A stretch of DNA of 17,233 nt from Candidatus Woesearchaeota archaeon (lineage in GTDB: Archaea > Nanobdellota > Nanobdellia > Woesearchaeales > GW2011-AR4): positions 1 to 17,233 of the forward strand of contig JAGVXR010000014.1 of the NCBI GenBank assembly GCA_018303645.1, in the 5' to 3' direction. Position 1 is the first letter of the stretch. Every line of letters starts with the position of its first letter. A program made the position numbers and the translations under genes. The notes below the pieces were generated by a model. It had not been told where the DNA came from, ran no database searches, and saw only the letters and a list, made by a program, of their open reading frames with translations. Shown here piece by piece: positions 1 to 7,732 of the stretch.

Positions 1-66
1 CTGAGAGAAAAACAAGAAGCAGAATTCTTTTTCTGTTTTTAAATCAGAGAAAAATAATTTTTATAC

Positions 67-73
67 AAAAAAA
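67..73 (-). terminator. Possible T-run terminator of the MoxR operon
   Basis: Read on the minus strand this is seven consecutive T, about 120 nt past the moxR stop and beyond two hairpins. Archaeal RNA polymerase and aCPSF1/FttA-type termination favour U-rich tracts without needing a stem, so this is a reasonable but unproven end point. Confidence 0.3.
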
Positions 74-105
74 CCACTTTTTTCAAAACTCTCTATAATA
101 ATATT

Positions 106-153
106 CCGCCCAATGCGGGGCGGCAAGATGTTGTAATTTGCGAAGCAAATTAC
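106..153. repeat. Paired perfect hairpins, site 1
   Basis: Two hairpins stand side by side. CCGCCC (106-111) pairs with GGGCGG (118-123). GTAATTTGC (133-141) pairs with GCAAATTAC (145-153) around a 3-nt loop. They are 9 nt apart. The same two-hairpin layout recurs at 1965-2042 and 8222-8269. The word AATTTGCG (135-142) also occurs at 2035-2042. Confidence 0.6.
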
Positions 154-193
154 GGATTGAATTTTTAATAATTATACAATCCTTTCAAATTCA

Positions 194-1138
194 TTACTTT
201 ATTTTATCCAAAATCTGCTTGATTGCGTCGTCTTTTGACATGCCCTTCCTTTCAGCCTCGAAATTCAGAATAATGCGGTGCCTCAGGATTGGGTATGCAA
301 GCAGATTCAGGTCCTCGTTGCTTACATGGTTCCTGCCCTGCACCAATGCCCTTGCTTTCGAAGCCAAAATCAGGCCTATTGAAGCCCTTGGCGATGCGCC
401 GTACTGGATTACCTCCTTGTTCTGCCTTGTTGCATGAATAATCTTGACAGCCCTTTGCTTGATGTCATTTGCAATCGGAACCTGCCTTGTCAGGCCCTGC
501 AAAGTCAGCAGATGGTTTTTGTTGAGCATAACCTTGAGCTTTGTGTCTTTTGCCTCTGCCGAATACCTGTCGGTGATCTGCAGCTCCTGCTCATAAGTCG
601 GGTATGTCACGTTAATCTTGAGCAGAAACCTGTCTGCCTGGGCTTCAGGCAATGGGTAGGTGCCTTCCTGCTCTATCGGGTTTTGAGTTGCAAGCACGAA
701 AAAAGGCAAGTCAAGCTTAAAGGTGTTTGTTCCGACTGTGACCTGCTTTTCCTGCATCGCCTCCAGCAAAGCGCTTTGCGTTTTTGGAGTTGCCCGGTTA
801 ATCTCGTCTGCAAGCACGACATTTGCAAAGATTGGACCTGGCTGGAATTTAAACTGGCGCTTGCCGGAAACCTCCTCGATTATGTAAGTTCCTGTTATGT
901 CGGACGGCATAAGGTCAGGGGTGTTCTGTATCCTGCTGAACTTCAGGTCCATGAGCTGCGCAAGAGTCCTTACAGTAAGGGTTTTTGCAAGCCCGGGATA
1001 GCCCTCCAGCAGCGCATTCCCGTCGCACAAAATCGCCACGAGAATCTGCTCCACCACGCTTTCCTGCCCGATAATAACCTTGCCTGCTTCCTTCTGAAGC
1101 TCGTCAAAAATCTGCTTGTAATTCTTCGTTAAGACCAC
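194..1138 (-). CDS. MoxR-family AAA+ ATPase
   Basis: MoxR ATPases act as chaperone-like motors, usually together with VWA-domain (MIDAS) proteins encoded beside them. The frame opens at 1147, giving 317 residues. In that numbering Walker A is GYPGLAKT (49-56), Walker B VVLADEINR (110-118), sensor 1 ATQNP (153-157), an arginine-finger region EAQADRF (168-174) and sensor 2 GASPRAS (250-256). The C-terminal lid helices are present, so the protein is full length and intact. I prefer the GTG at 1138 (residue 4) because GAGGTG lies 5 nt upstream of it and overlaps the GTG at 1147. It is the distal gene of the minus-strand VWA operon, separated from the VWA genes by a toxin-antitoxin-like pair. A T/A-rich stretch at 1155-1167 could be its own TATA box. 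The family assignment is secure; the exact client is unknown. Confidence 0.95.
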   Translation of the reverse strand: MVLTKNYKQIFDELQKEAGKVIIGQESVVEQILVAILCDGNALLEGYPGLAKTLTVRTLAQLMDLKFSRIQNTPDLMPSDITGTYIIEEVSGKRQFKFQPGPIFANVVLADEINRATPKTQSALLEAMQEKQVTVGTNTFKLDLPFFVLATQNPIEQEGTYPLPEAQADRFLLKINVTYPTYEQELQITDRYSAEAKDTKLKVMLNKNHLLTLQGLTRQVPIANDIKQRAVKIIHATRQNKEVIQYGASPRASIGLILASKARALVQGRNHVSNEDLNLLAYPILRHRIILNFEAERKGMSKDDAIKQILDKIK

Positions 1139-1187
1139 ATTAACCACCTCAATGATTTTTTAAATAATTGTTTTATTTATTTCTACC

Positions 1188-1571
1188 TCAACTAAAGATA
1201 GGTATCTCAACACTAATTCTATCAAATTCAACATAATAATTGTCCTTATGCGTTTTTTTGTCCTCTGCTTTTTCTATTACGCCCAGCTCCAAAAGCAGGT
1301 TTACGTCGTCATAGACATTTTTATATGATCTATTAAGTTGTTTGGCGAGTTCGTAAATGGATATAAATTTTTTATACCTCAAAGCTTTGATGATATCCAA
1401 TCTTTTCTTGCTAAACAAGCCCCTATACTCGTCCTCGCTTAAAGATAGGATGTCAATTGATTTTTTCAGTTTTCCTTCCTGCAGTTTTTTGAATTCCTTT
1501 TTGGACTTATCAAAAAATGTGTCCAAGTCTTCAATCACAACATTTATTTTTTTAATCTTTATGGTTTCCAT
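1188..1571 (-). CDS. HVO_A0114/TumA-like winged-helix DNA-binding protein
   Basis: This 127-residue protein has a charged N-terminal helix (about 15-40), then a winged helix (52-101). The recognition region is ELAKQLNRSYKNVYDDVN, followed by LLELGVIEK. The C-terminus ends in a FDRISVEIP-type strand. The layout and motifs match the HVO_A0114 family of putative DNA-binding proteins, which often sit next to TumE/DUF6516 proteins and act as their presumed antitoxin and autoregulator. The ATG lies 1 nt after the stop of the TumE-like gene, so the two are almost certainly co-transcribed. The gene is visibly more AT-rich than the VWA genes around it, suggesting later acquisition. Antitoxin function is inferred from pairing; the HTH itself is clear. 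Confidence 0.8.
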   Translation of the reverse strand: METIKIKKINVVIEDLDTFFDKSKKEFKKLQEGKLKKSIDILSLSEDEYRGLFSKKRLDIIKALRYKKFISIYELAKQLNRSYKNVYDDVNLLLELGVIEKAEDKKTHKDNYYVEFDRISVEIPIFS

Positions 1572-1572
1572 T

Positions 1573-1854
1573 TTAATTACTCCAAATCAATTTTTTAACT
1601 TCTTTATGAAAATCATCTATTGCTGTTCCTATATCAATAAACTTATAAGGATATTCTTTATTGCCCCTATGGACATGCGGTGGCTTGTTTTCATGATTAT
1701 CATAACCCAAAATTCTTGCATTGTCTTTAATCAAAACAAACGAATACTTTAACCCTAATGGATTTTTATCGCTTTTTATAAATTGGTAGCCTGTAAGTTT
1801 GATGATGTAATTTCTGAATTTAGTAATCTTATTGATTACTATATGGCTTACCAT
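1573..1854 (-). CDS. TumE/DUF6516-family toxin-like protein
   Basis: This short protein (93 residues) carries the family's hallmark RxxGYDN...PPHVHR segment at about 47-63, with neighbouring acidic and His residues that could form an active site. TumE-type proteins are the toxin half of TumE/TumA systems and are usually somewhat longer than this one. Here the toxin-like gene comes first and the HTH partner second. The start at 1854 is supported by a TATA box (1876-1885) centred 27 bp upstream, which predicts a leaderless mRNA. A perfect 14-bp palindrome overlaps the start codon. Base composition is AT-rich compared with the flanking operon. The family call rests on motif memory; toxicity and target are not shown by the sequence. 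Confidence 0.75.
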   Translation of the reverse strand: MVSHIVINKITKFRNYIIKLTGYQFIKSDKNPLGLKYSFVLIKDNARILGYDNHENKPPHVHRGNKEYPYKFIDIGTAIDDFHKEVKKLIWSN

Positions 1855-1866
1855 ACCATATGGTAT
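1853..1866. promoter_or_regulatory. Palindromic operator at the TumE-like start codon
   Basis: ATACCATATGGTAT is a perfect 14-bp palindrome. It includes part of the toxin start codon (1852-1854) and covers the predicted transcription start, about 10 bp downstream of the TATA box. Binding by the HTH partner here would block transcription initiation. Autorepression is inferred; the symmetry is directly visible. Confidence 0.6.
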
Positions 1867-1875
1867 AACATAACA

Positions 1876-1885
1876 TATATTTAAA
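1876..1885 (-). promoter_or_regulatory. TATA box of the toxin-antitoxin-like pair
   Basis: TTTAAATATA on the minus strand is centred 27 bp upstream of the ATG at 1854. That fits a leaderless archaeal promoter serving both genes of the pair independently of the surrounding operon. Confidence 0.6.
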
Positions 1886-1964
1886 TTTTTCTATTTTTTA
1901 TTATTTTTTGATTTTATTATTTAATTTGTTATTGTTATTTTTTATTTTATTTTTTCTTTATTGG

Positions 1965-2042
1965 AAATTGTCGGTATAATACCTCGGACTTTAGTCCGAC
2001 AATTTTCAATCCCGCAAATTCGCCCATATTTGCGAATTTGCG
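1965..2042. repeat. Paired perfect hairpins, site 2
   Basis: AAATTGTCGG (1965-1974) pairs with CCGACAATTT (1996-2005), with a competing inner stem CGGACT/AGTCCG (1985-1998). Seven nt further on, CGCAAATTCG (2013-2022) pairs with CGAATTTGCG (2033-2042). The second stem abuts the stop of the membrane-protein gene. In the minus direction the structures are followed by A-rich, not T-rich, sequence, so they are not typical intrinsic terminators. They mark the border between the VWA genes and the inserted pair. Confidence 0.65.
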
Positions 2043-2807
2043 TTATTGCGTGAGTAATTTAAAATAGTTCTTCACAAGCTCCTGCTGCTCCTGCGGGATG
2101 TTCTCCTCGTAGGCAACCGTTTCCTTCACAGCAAGCTCCTTTGGAAAGACAGTCTCAAATTTCTGCTGCTGGGCTTCGCCTTCCTCGCGGACATTAACCT
2201 TGAAGTTAACCGGCTTGATGCGTATGTTAAGCTCCTTGTCGCCGAGCTTTGCAACATCCTCCTTGCCGTAAATGTCCTCGCTTGTTTCAAGCTTCGTGGC
2301 GACAAAATTGCCGACTGTTTTCAGGTTTGCGTCAAATATGTCAGGAACTTTCTGCCTTGCAAACTCCAGAATCTTCAAGTTCAGGGTTGTTGCAAATATT
2401 ATCATAAATGAGAGCAGCATAACCGCGAATATCTTGTAAGACAAAACTTTTGGGCTGATAAACATCGATAAGCCTACATTCTTCATTTCAGCCGTCACTT
2501 CATATTCAAGCTCATCAACAATCGGGTTTTCCAACCCAATATTGTCGGCAGCTGTCCTTAACTTCTCTTTTAATGGCGCGTATTTGCCCTCTACAATGCC
2601 GGGCTTGTAGGACTTAAAGCTCATGTAGGAATAAAACCCAAGATAAAGCAAGGATGGCAGCAAAGCATACAGCGGATGGAAATCAAAAACCGACAGTAAA
2701 AGATAAAATACAAGAAACACTAAAGTTGCGTTTACAAGGTTCTCAAAGAATACTATCTCGTTCAAAGTCCTGTTTATTTCCCTGACTACGCTTTGGAATT
2801 GTTTCAT
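2043..2807 (-). CDS. Membrane protein of the MoxR/VWA operon
   Basis: This 254-residue protein has two adjacent membrane segments near 26-65, a cytoplasmic-looking segment containing EKLRTAADNIGLENPIVDEL (81-100), a third membrane segment at about 124-146 and a long soluble charged tail. The tail ends IPQEQQELVKNYFKLL, resembling the end of poorly characterised membrane proteins found in other MoxR operons. The LRTAADN segment is reminiscent of haloarchaeal DUF7502-like proteins, but I hold that loosely. The start lies 6 nt after the stop of the upstream coiled-coil gene, so they are co-transcribed. It takes the place where a DUF58 protein would be expected but shows no DUF58 motifs that I recognise. 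Function is unknown; it is probably a membrane partner of the VWA proteins. Confidence 0.75.
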   Translation of the reverse strand: MKQFQSVVREINRTLNEIVFFENLVNATLVFLVFYLLLSVFDFHPLYALLPSLLYLGFYSYMSFKSYKPGIVEGKYAPLKEKLRTAADNIGLENPIVDELEYEVTAEMKNVGLSMFISPKVLSYKIFAVMLLSFMIIFATTLNLKILEFARQKVPDIFDANLKTVGNFVATKLETSEDIYGKEDVAKLGDKELNIRIKPVNFKVNVREEGEAQQQKFETVFPKELAVKETVAYEENIPQEQQELVKNYFKLLTQ

Positions 2808-2813
2808 CTTATT

Positions 2814-3317
2814 TTAGCAGCTCCCTTCGTCGGCGTCTGCCTTGCTCTTAAGGCAGTCAACCTTTTTGTCCAATCTTGTTACATCTGACTTCAAATTATT
2901 CACCTGGCTGGTCAAATCCTGGGCAAGTTTTACATAAGATGCCAATTGGCTTTGGGTTTCTGTCAATTTTGCAGCTGTTGCCGCTAAGCTTGACTTTGTG
3001 CTTGCCAATTCAGCTGTAAGCTTGTTCTTATCTGTTTCAAGCTGGTCCCTTTCAGACTTGACATCGACATACTGCTCGCTCAGGCTTTCTTCCTTTTGCT
3101 TTTTTAGCTGAAGCTGCACGCTTGTCTCATTGAGCTGCCCGCGCTTCGCCTCAAGCTCCTTGCTCACGCCTTCAAGCTCATTGAGCTTTATCTCAAAGCT
3201 TTTTGACACGTTCTTGAATGTAGTCTGGTAATAGACCGTGAAGCCGCTGAACATCAGCAATGCAGCTGCTATCAATAGAAGCAGCCCCAAATTTACATCC
3301 CTTTTCATTATCGCCAT
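2814..3317 (-). CDS. Membrane-anchored coiled-coil protein
   Basis: This 167-residue protein begins with a short basic stretch and a single membrane segment (about 10-30). The remainder is heptad-rich coiled coil, dense in Lys, Glu, Gln, Leu and Ser (about 40-155). The C-terminus holds two Cys residues (VDCLKSK and the final SC), which could form a disulfide or link subunits. The ATG at 3317 follows the stop of the large VWA gene after one base; a second in-frame ATG at 3308 (MKRDVNLG) is an alternative start. It is probably a structural or spacer subunit of the envelope assembly encoded by the operon. No enzymatic motif is visible and I cannot assign a family. Confidence 0.75.
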   Translation of the reverse strand: MAIMKRDVNLGLLLLIAAALLMFSGFTVYYQTTFKNVSKSFEIKLNELEGVSKELEAKRGQLNETSVQLQLKKQKEESLSEQYVDVKSERDQLETDKNKLTAELASTKSSLAATAAKLTETQSQLASYVKLAQDLTSQVNNLKSDVTRLDKKVDCLKSKADADEGSC

Positions 3318-3318
3318 T

Positions 3319-5775
3319 TTATTTCTTCTCCATATTTTCCCTGTACCTTCTTATCCCTATCTCGCTTAAAAACAGCAGCATTGCAATTATTGCAAGCGGC
3401 CACCTGTAATCAGTTGAATCAATTTTTATTCTTTTCGATTTTGCCCTGACAAATTCCAGTATTCCTTTGGTATCGCTTGGTTCAAAGGCCTTGCCGCCTG
3501 TCTTGTCCACCAGGGTTGTGAACTCGGGATTAATGCCAAGGTTTGCGTATTCGTCATTATAATTTACTGCAAAAGTCGCCCCAAGCATCTCCTTGTAGCC
3601 AATTTCTTTTGGGGTGTGCTCTGCAGAATACAGATTAGTGTCTATTTTCGCGAATTCAAGTTCGTCAGACTTTGGCATTTCCTTTGCTATGACATTTACG
3701 CTTGTCGGTTTGCCGAGGACTGTGTCCCTTATTGCGACATCATATGATTTTTTCCTTCCCAGGTCGCCGATAGCCCAGTTTATGCTTCTTGTCAGCAGCT
3801 TCGAATTTTTCTTATTCAGCAAGTCGCCTGCCCATTTCAGCCCGTCATCAGTTGTCAATGTCACAACCCTTCCCAGCCCAAAGCGCCAGACCACAAGAAC
3901 AGGAATATTTTTATTTGTGGTGACAAGGAGCCTTGCAGCGGGCTTCGGAACAGCATAATTATAGCCCGAGATGGTTGCGTGCATGTCATCCAATGCAAGG
4001 GTTATGAAATGTGTTGTGTCAATCGGCACAAGAGTGTTGTAGAATTCCTCGCCTTTGCTTTCATCTCTGTCGCCGAACTGCACTTTCAATTTGTTTTCAA
4101 TATTAGTGTTGTAGTATGTTCCTTCTCCTAATGCAGCCATGTTGGCAAGGAAAAGGTTGTTGTCTGAAGATTGGACATCGGTGTCTGTGCCAACTCCTAC
4201 AACAAAAACCTTGACGCCCAATGCATTCACATTTCTTACTGTTTCCAATGTGTCTTCCCTTAATTTTTGGTAGGTTGTCTTGCCGTCGCTGATAAAAATG
4301 ATGTTCTTGCTTCCCCCGACTTTGCTGAGCATCCTGAACCCCCCTTCAACTCCAAGATTGAAGAAGGACTGACCGTCAAACTTAAGCCTCGATATCTTTT
4401 CCTTCAGCTCTTTTTTGTGCTCTCTTAATGGCTTTATTTCGGCAATCTGGTACGGCTGCGTGTTGAATGCAACCGCGCCCACATTGTTCTTCTCGCTGAG
4501 GCTGTCAACGACGCTCAATGCAAGCGCCTTTTCAACGGCAACATAGTCCTCTGTTCCATGCGATATGTCAATAACAACAACAACATTTATGTCGCTTTTG
4601 TTCTGCTCTTCGCTGGCGCCTATTTTTATCGGCAGCAAAGTCTCGAGCAAAGTGCCTTTATAGCCGCCCCTGTCAAAGGAGCTTTCGCCTCCGACAAACA
4701 GCAAGCCATTGCCGTCTGAGACGTAATCGGTGAGCTTGTCCATTGAAGGGGTTATTTTTGAGGCAGCTATATCGTTGAATATGACTGCCATGTACCCTGA
4801 CAAGTCGCTTGGAAGCGAGTTTTTCACCTCCAACTCGTATATCTTGTTGAGCTCCTGCGCCAAAGGCGAGCTTTTTTCAGAGACGTATAGCACTTTCGGC
4901 CTTGGCACTATTTTAATGCTCTTGTAGAAAACATTATTGTTTTGGAAGTAATCCTCATTTCCGATGCCAAGGAGCTTTGCAGTCAGCTTGTGGTACTCGC
5001 CTTCCGGAAACTTTCTTGAAAAAACAAACTCCTTTGAGGTGCTTGCCTGCTCCTCCAAAATAAGTGTTGATTCGTCCATTGTCACTTGAATTGTATAAGG
5101 GAGGTTTTTCCCGACAACTGCAACCCTGACAACAAAATCGCCTTCTGTGTCCTTTATCAGCTCGGCAGGCCCGTCAACTGTAACTCCAACATCGTTTTTC
5201 ACGGCCTCCATTTTCAGCGTGCTTACAGACGAGTTTATTCCTGATGCAAACAGCATTATGTCTCCCAGCAATTTTCCCTCGTTGTTGACGCCGTCGCTTA
5301 TAACCATGATATTGTCATCCCCCTCAATGTTGTTCAGGATGCCGTTGCCTATTGATGACTGCTCGCCGCTTGCTATTGTCCTTATGTTTACCGGAATCGA
5401 GCCCTCGAGCTTTTTGTAGAGCTCGTATGCAATTCCCGGGTTGTACAGCAGCATAGAGCTTGAATTGTCGACGAGAATTGTCAGCCTTGGGTTGCCGGGC
5501 ACGCTCTTGCTTTCCAGCACAAATGGAGATGCCAGGGCAATCATCAGGAAAGCAAAGGCAAGGCTCCTTAACGCAAGCACAATCTTCCTGTCTGTTTTCT
5601 TGGACTTCAAATAAGCTTCCAGCTCAAGCCTGTTGCCGAATTTTACAAAAGTTTTTCTTGTAAGCCAGAAAATCAGCAAAAGCACAGGCACGATTGCCAC
5701 AAGAATATACGAGTAGCGCACGCAGTACTTTGATATGCAGTAAATGCTTGGGTAACTGGGTATTATAAACGCCAT
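3319..5775 (-). CDS. Large membrane protein with two VWA-like domains
   Basis: In this 818-residue protein two N-terminal membrane segments (about 22-40 and 66-86) flank a basic loop, as in BatA-type proteins. The first VWA-like domain has the MIDAS motif DNSSS (103-107) and a later strand ending VISDG (158-162). A glutamine-amidotransferase-like fold follows (about 325-385, LLFVGGESSFDRGGY). The second VWA domain starts VVIDISHG (400-407), with FISDG (494-498) and VFVVGVGTDTD (523-533). In this domain the usual third MIDAS residue of DxSxS is Gly. A further segment (VLVVWRFGLGRVVTLTTDD, 626-644) is typical of this family. One C-terminal membrane segment (about 793-808) ends the protein. It is probably the main MoxR client and an envelope-facing metal-ion adhesion scaffold. 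It has its own upstream TATA candidate. Confidence 0.85.
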   Translation of the reverse strand: MAFIIPSYPSIYCISKYCVRYSYILVAIVPVLLLIFWLTRKTFVKFGNRLELEAYLKSKKTDRKIVLALRSLAFAFLMIALASPFVLESKSVPGNPRLTILVDNSSSMLLYNPGIAYELYKKLEGSIPVNIRTIASGEQSSIGNGILNNIEGDDNIMVISDGVNNEGKLLGDIMLFASGINSSVSTLKMEAVKNDVGVTVDGPAELIKDTEGDFVVRVAVVGKNLPYTIQVTMDESTLILEEQASTSKEFVFSRKFPEGEYHKLTAKLLGIGNEDYFQNNNVFYKSIKIVPRPKVLYVSEKSSPLAQELNKIYELEVKNSLPSDLSGYMAVIFNDIAASKITPSMDKLTDYVSDGNGLLFVGGESSFDRGGYKGTLLETLLPIKIGASEEQNKSDINVVVVIDISHGTEDYVAVEKALALSVVDSLSEKNNVGAVAFNTQPYQIAEIKPLREHKKELKEKISRLKFDGQSFFNLGVEGGFRMLSKVGGSKNIIFISDGKTTYQKLREDTLETVRNVNALGVKVFVVGVGTDTDVQSSDNNLFLANMAALGEGTYYNTNIENKLKVQFGDRDESKGEEFYNTLVPIDTTHFITLALDDMHATISGYNYAVPKPAARLLVTTNKNIPVLVVWRFGLGRVVTLTTDDGLKWAGDLLNKKNSKLLTRSINWAIGDLGRKKSYDVAIRDTVLGKPTSVNVIAKEMPKSDELEFAKIDTNLYSAEHTPKEIGYKEMLGATFAVNYNDEYANLGINPEFTTLVDKTGGKAFEPSDTKGILEFVRAKSKRIKIDSTDYRWPLAIIAMLLFLSEIGIRRYRENMEKK

Positions 5776-5817
5776 TTTATTTTTTGGTTATTTTTTAATT
5801 TTGTTTTTATCGTGTTA

Positions 5818-5828
5818 ATTTAAATATT
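5818..5828 (-). promoter_or_regulatory. Internal promoter upstream of the large VWA gene
   Basis: The 75-bp gap between the two VWA genes contains, on the minus strand, an ATATTTAAATT TATA-like box about 48 bp upstream of the start at 5775. This implies a leader of roughly 20 nt. It may let the distal part of the operon be transcribed separately. Confidence 0.4.
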
Positions 5829-5850
5829 GAAATATTATCATTGCATTGTC

Positions 5851-7716
5851 TCATATATCACCTCTCCTTTTTATGTAAAAAAATTCAGTCAGCATAAGCA
5901 GGAACACAATAGCCAGAATTGCAAATTCAAGGTTGAAGTCGTGCTCCCTGCTTTCCCTCTCGAGCAGCTTCTCCCTTTCTTTTATTGTCTCCACTCTTGA
6001 CGGCAGGCTTATATCGGATTCCTTCTCGTCCAGAAGGTTGACTGCAAATTTTCTGCTGTCAAACTCGTAAATTCCGACTTCGTCCATCAAAAGCTTTGAG
6101 GCTGTAAGGCTTGAAGAGGGCGTTTTGACTTTCTGCTCGCTTATTGTCACAATTTTTCCGGTCCTGTAATTGAAGTCTTTTATGTCCTCTGCGCCTGCCA
6201 TGAAGTTAATCAGCGAATTCCAGAATATCGGATAAGAAGGCAGAGTCCTGAAGTCGCTTGTGTCATCCATAATCCCGTAGTAGACAACCTTTCCTTTCTT
6301 CTTCTCCCCGTAAACGATTAATGGAGTCTTGTCGTCGGCAGATGCAAAAGTTACTGTGCCTTTTTTTGCCTCAGCGCCGAAATAAGAAGATGTTGCTGTG
6401 AAGCACCTTTCCTTCTCAAACTGCTTTGTTATCTGGTTTATCGTCTCAACGCAGACTTTTGTCGGCTTGTTAAGCTTGCTTTTCAGCTCAACAACCGGCA
6501 GGCTTCTCATGTTGAAGTCCTTTAAGTCGTCCTGGGCAGCAATTATTACATTGCCTCCTTTGTCTGCATAGTCCTCAATGTCCTCAAAAGTGCCCGGCAC
6601 CAGCTGGTTTTTATTGATCTTGTACAGGATTATCACGTCATGCTTGTAAGGCTCTATCTTCTCCTTTTTTGAGTTGATTGTCATTACCGGCGGCCTTACA
6701 ACGTTTAACTCAATGTCCTTTGCAGCTTCAAGGGCAAGCTCCATGTTTGTTTTTTCCCTTTCGTTAGTCACCAAAAGCACGGAATTTTTTATTTTTGGCG
6801 GGGTTGCAACGTAAGCAGCATCGTCAGCAGCCATGTCGTCTTTTGGTTCGAGCTCCACCCTGGAAATGCCCGCAGGAGTGTCAAAAATGAAGTTCTCAAT
6901 TGAGTTTGGCGCTATGGTCACCTTTGTCTCGGTAATGACCTTATTATCCCTGACAATCCTTATAGCTCTTTGCACCGGCTCCTTGTTGAAGTTTTTGACG
7001 TAAACCTTGGTATTGTATTTTCCGACTTCAAGACGGGTAATGCCTGTATTTTTTGCATTGTTCGACATGTCGGCAAAGTTTATTACCTTTTCTTCAGACA
7101 TTATTGCCGTCTTGACAACCTCCACGTCAGGCCCTTCTGTCGCAAGAAAATCGCTGAATACAATTATCCTGCCGGGCTTGTCAGCCAGGATGTCTTTTGC
7201 GAGAAGCAGCGCATCCCCGAGGTTTGTTGTTGTAGCCCTCGGCTTTATTTTTGACAAAACATCCAATGCTATTTCCGTGTTCTCATTTTCCAGGACAATC
7301 AAAGGCAAGTTTTCAGCCATTATTATGCTGTTGCGCCCGCTCAGGACTTTTTTAGCCTGCTCCAGAGCCTTATCAAATCTTGAAATGCCGTTTTCCTTCG
7401 CCTGCATTGACGCGCTTACGTCGAGAATTATGACCGTATTTTCCGAGGTGACATCATACTTTAACTTCACGAACGGGGCTGCAGCCACCAATGCCAGCCC
7501 CAAGATTGAAAGCAGCTGGAGCAAAAAAAGCAGATTCGTCATCAGCTTCTGGAAAAAAGCGTATTGCTTTGACCTTTTCGCGTCCTGCATTATAAACATC
7601 AAAGATGGTATTATTTTTTCCTGCGGCTTCGGCCTTCTGAGATAGAGGATGATGAATACAGCAACGGCTATCAGCGCCCACAATCCAAAAGGCCTTTGAA
7701 ACGGCAAAGTTACCAT
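5851..7716 (-). CDS. BatA-like VWA-domain membrane protein
   Basis: The frame is open from 7761 but I place the start at the ATG at 7716 (621 residues). The protein then begins MVTLPFQRPFGLWALIAV, as BatA N-terminal domains do, and no longer overlaps the upstream gene, whose stop is at 7733. Counting from 7716, membrane segments lie at about 10-26 and 60-82, separated by LRRPKPQEKIIPSLMF. A VWA domain follows with a complete MIDAS DVSAS (99-103), and later RIIVFSDF and a Thr-rich loop TTTNLGDAL. The middle carries an amidotransferase-like segment (EDYADKGGNVIIAA). The C-terminus has one membrane helix (LEFAILAIVFLLMLTEFFYI). Homologous proteins in bacteria are named aerotolerance regulators, but here the role should be read only as a MoxR-dependent envelope VWA protein. 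Confidence 0.85.
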   Translation of the reverse strand: MVTLPFQRPFGLWALIAVAVFIILYLRRPKPQEKIIPSLMFIMQDAKRSKQYAFFQKLMTNLLFLLQLLSILGLALVAAAPFVKLKYDVTSENTVIILDVSASMQAKENGISRFDKALEQAKKVLSGRNSIIMAENLPLIVLENENTEIALDVLSKIKPRATTTNLGDALLLAKDILADKPGRIIVFSDFLATEGPDVEVVKTAIMSEEKVINFADMSNNAKNTGITRLEVGKYNTKVYVKNFNKEPVQRAIRIVRDNKVITETKVTIAPNSIENFIFDTPAGISRVELEPKDDMAADDAAYVATPPKIKNSVLLVTNEREKTNMELALEAAKDIELNVVRPPVMTINSKKEKIEPYKHDVIILYKINKNQLVPGTFEDIEDYADKGGNVIIAAQDDLKDFNMRSLPVVELKSKLNKPTKVCVETINQITKQFEKERCFTATSSYFGAEAKKGTVTFASADDKTPLIVYGEKKKGKVVYYGIMDDTSDFRTLPSYPIFWNSLINFMAGAEDIKDFNYRTGKIVTISEQKVKTPSSSLTASKLLMDEVGIYEFDSRKFAVNLLDEKESDISLPSRVETIKEREKLLERESREHDFNLEFAILAIVFLLMLTEFFYIKRRGDI

Positions 7717-7732
7717 TTTATTTTTGAGATTT

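Larger units (their letters stand above)
1..193. other. Non-coding flank downstream of moxR
   Basis: No convincing gene is visible here. The open frame that begins near 138 on the plus strand runs antisense through moxR and is a shadow. The stretch holds two adjacent hairpins (106-123 and 133-153) and AT-rich sequence with A/T homopolymers. It is the 3' flank of the minus-strand operon. Confidence 0.6.

Noticed and set aside
434..1132. A long plus-strand frame opposite moxR
   Set aside because: It is antisense to a clear MoxR ATPase with all motifs; its protein resembles no family and has the composition of a shadow frame.
1965..2042. Intrinsic terminator after the membrane-protein gene
   Set aside because: In the direction of transcription the stems are followed by A-rich rather than T-rich sequence, so they are better described as palindromic elements.
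7007..7645. A plus-strand frame of 212 codons opposite the BatA-like gene
   Set aside because: It lies wholly inside a confidently recognised VWA gene on the other strand and has no promoter or ribosome-binding site.
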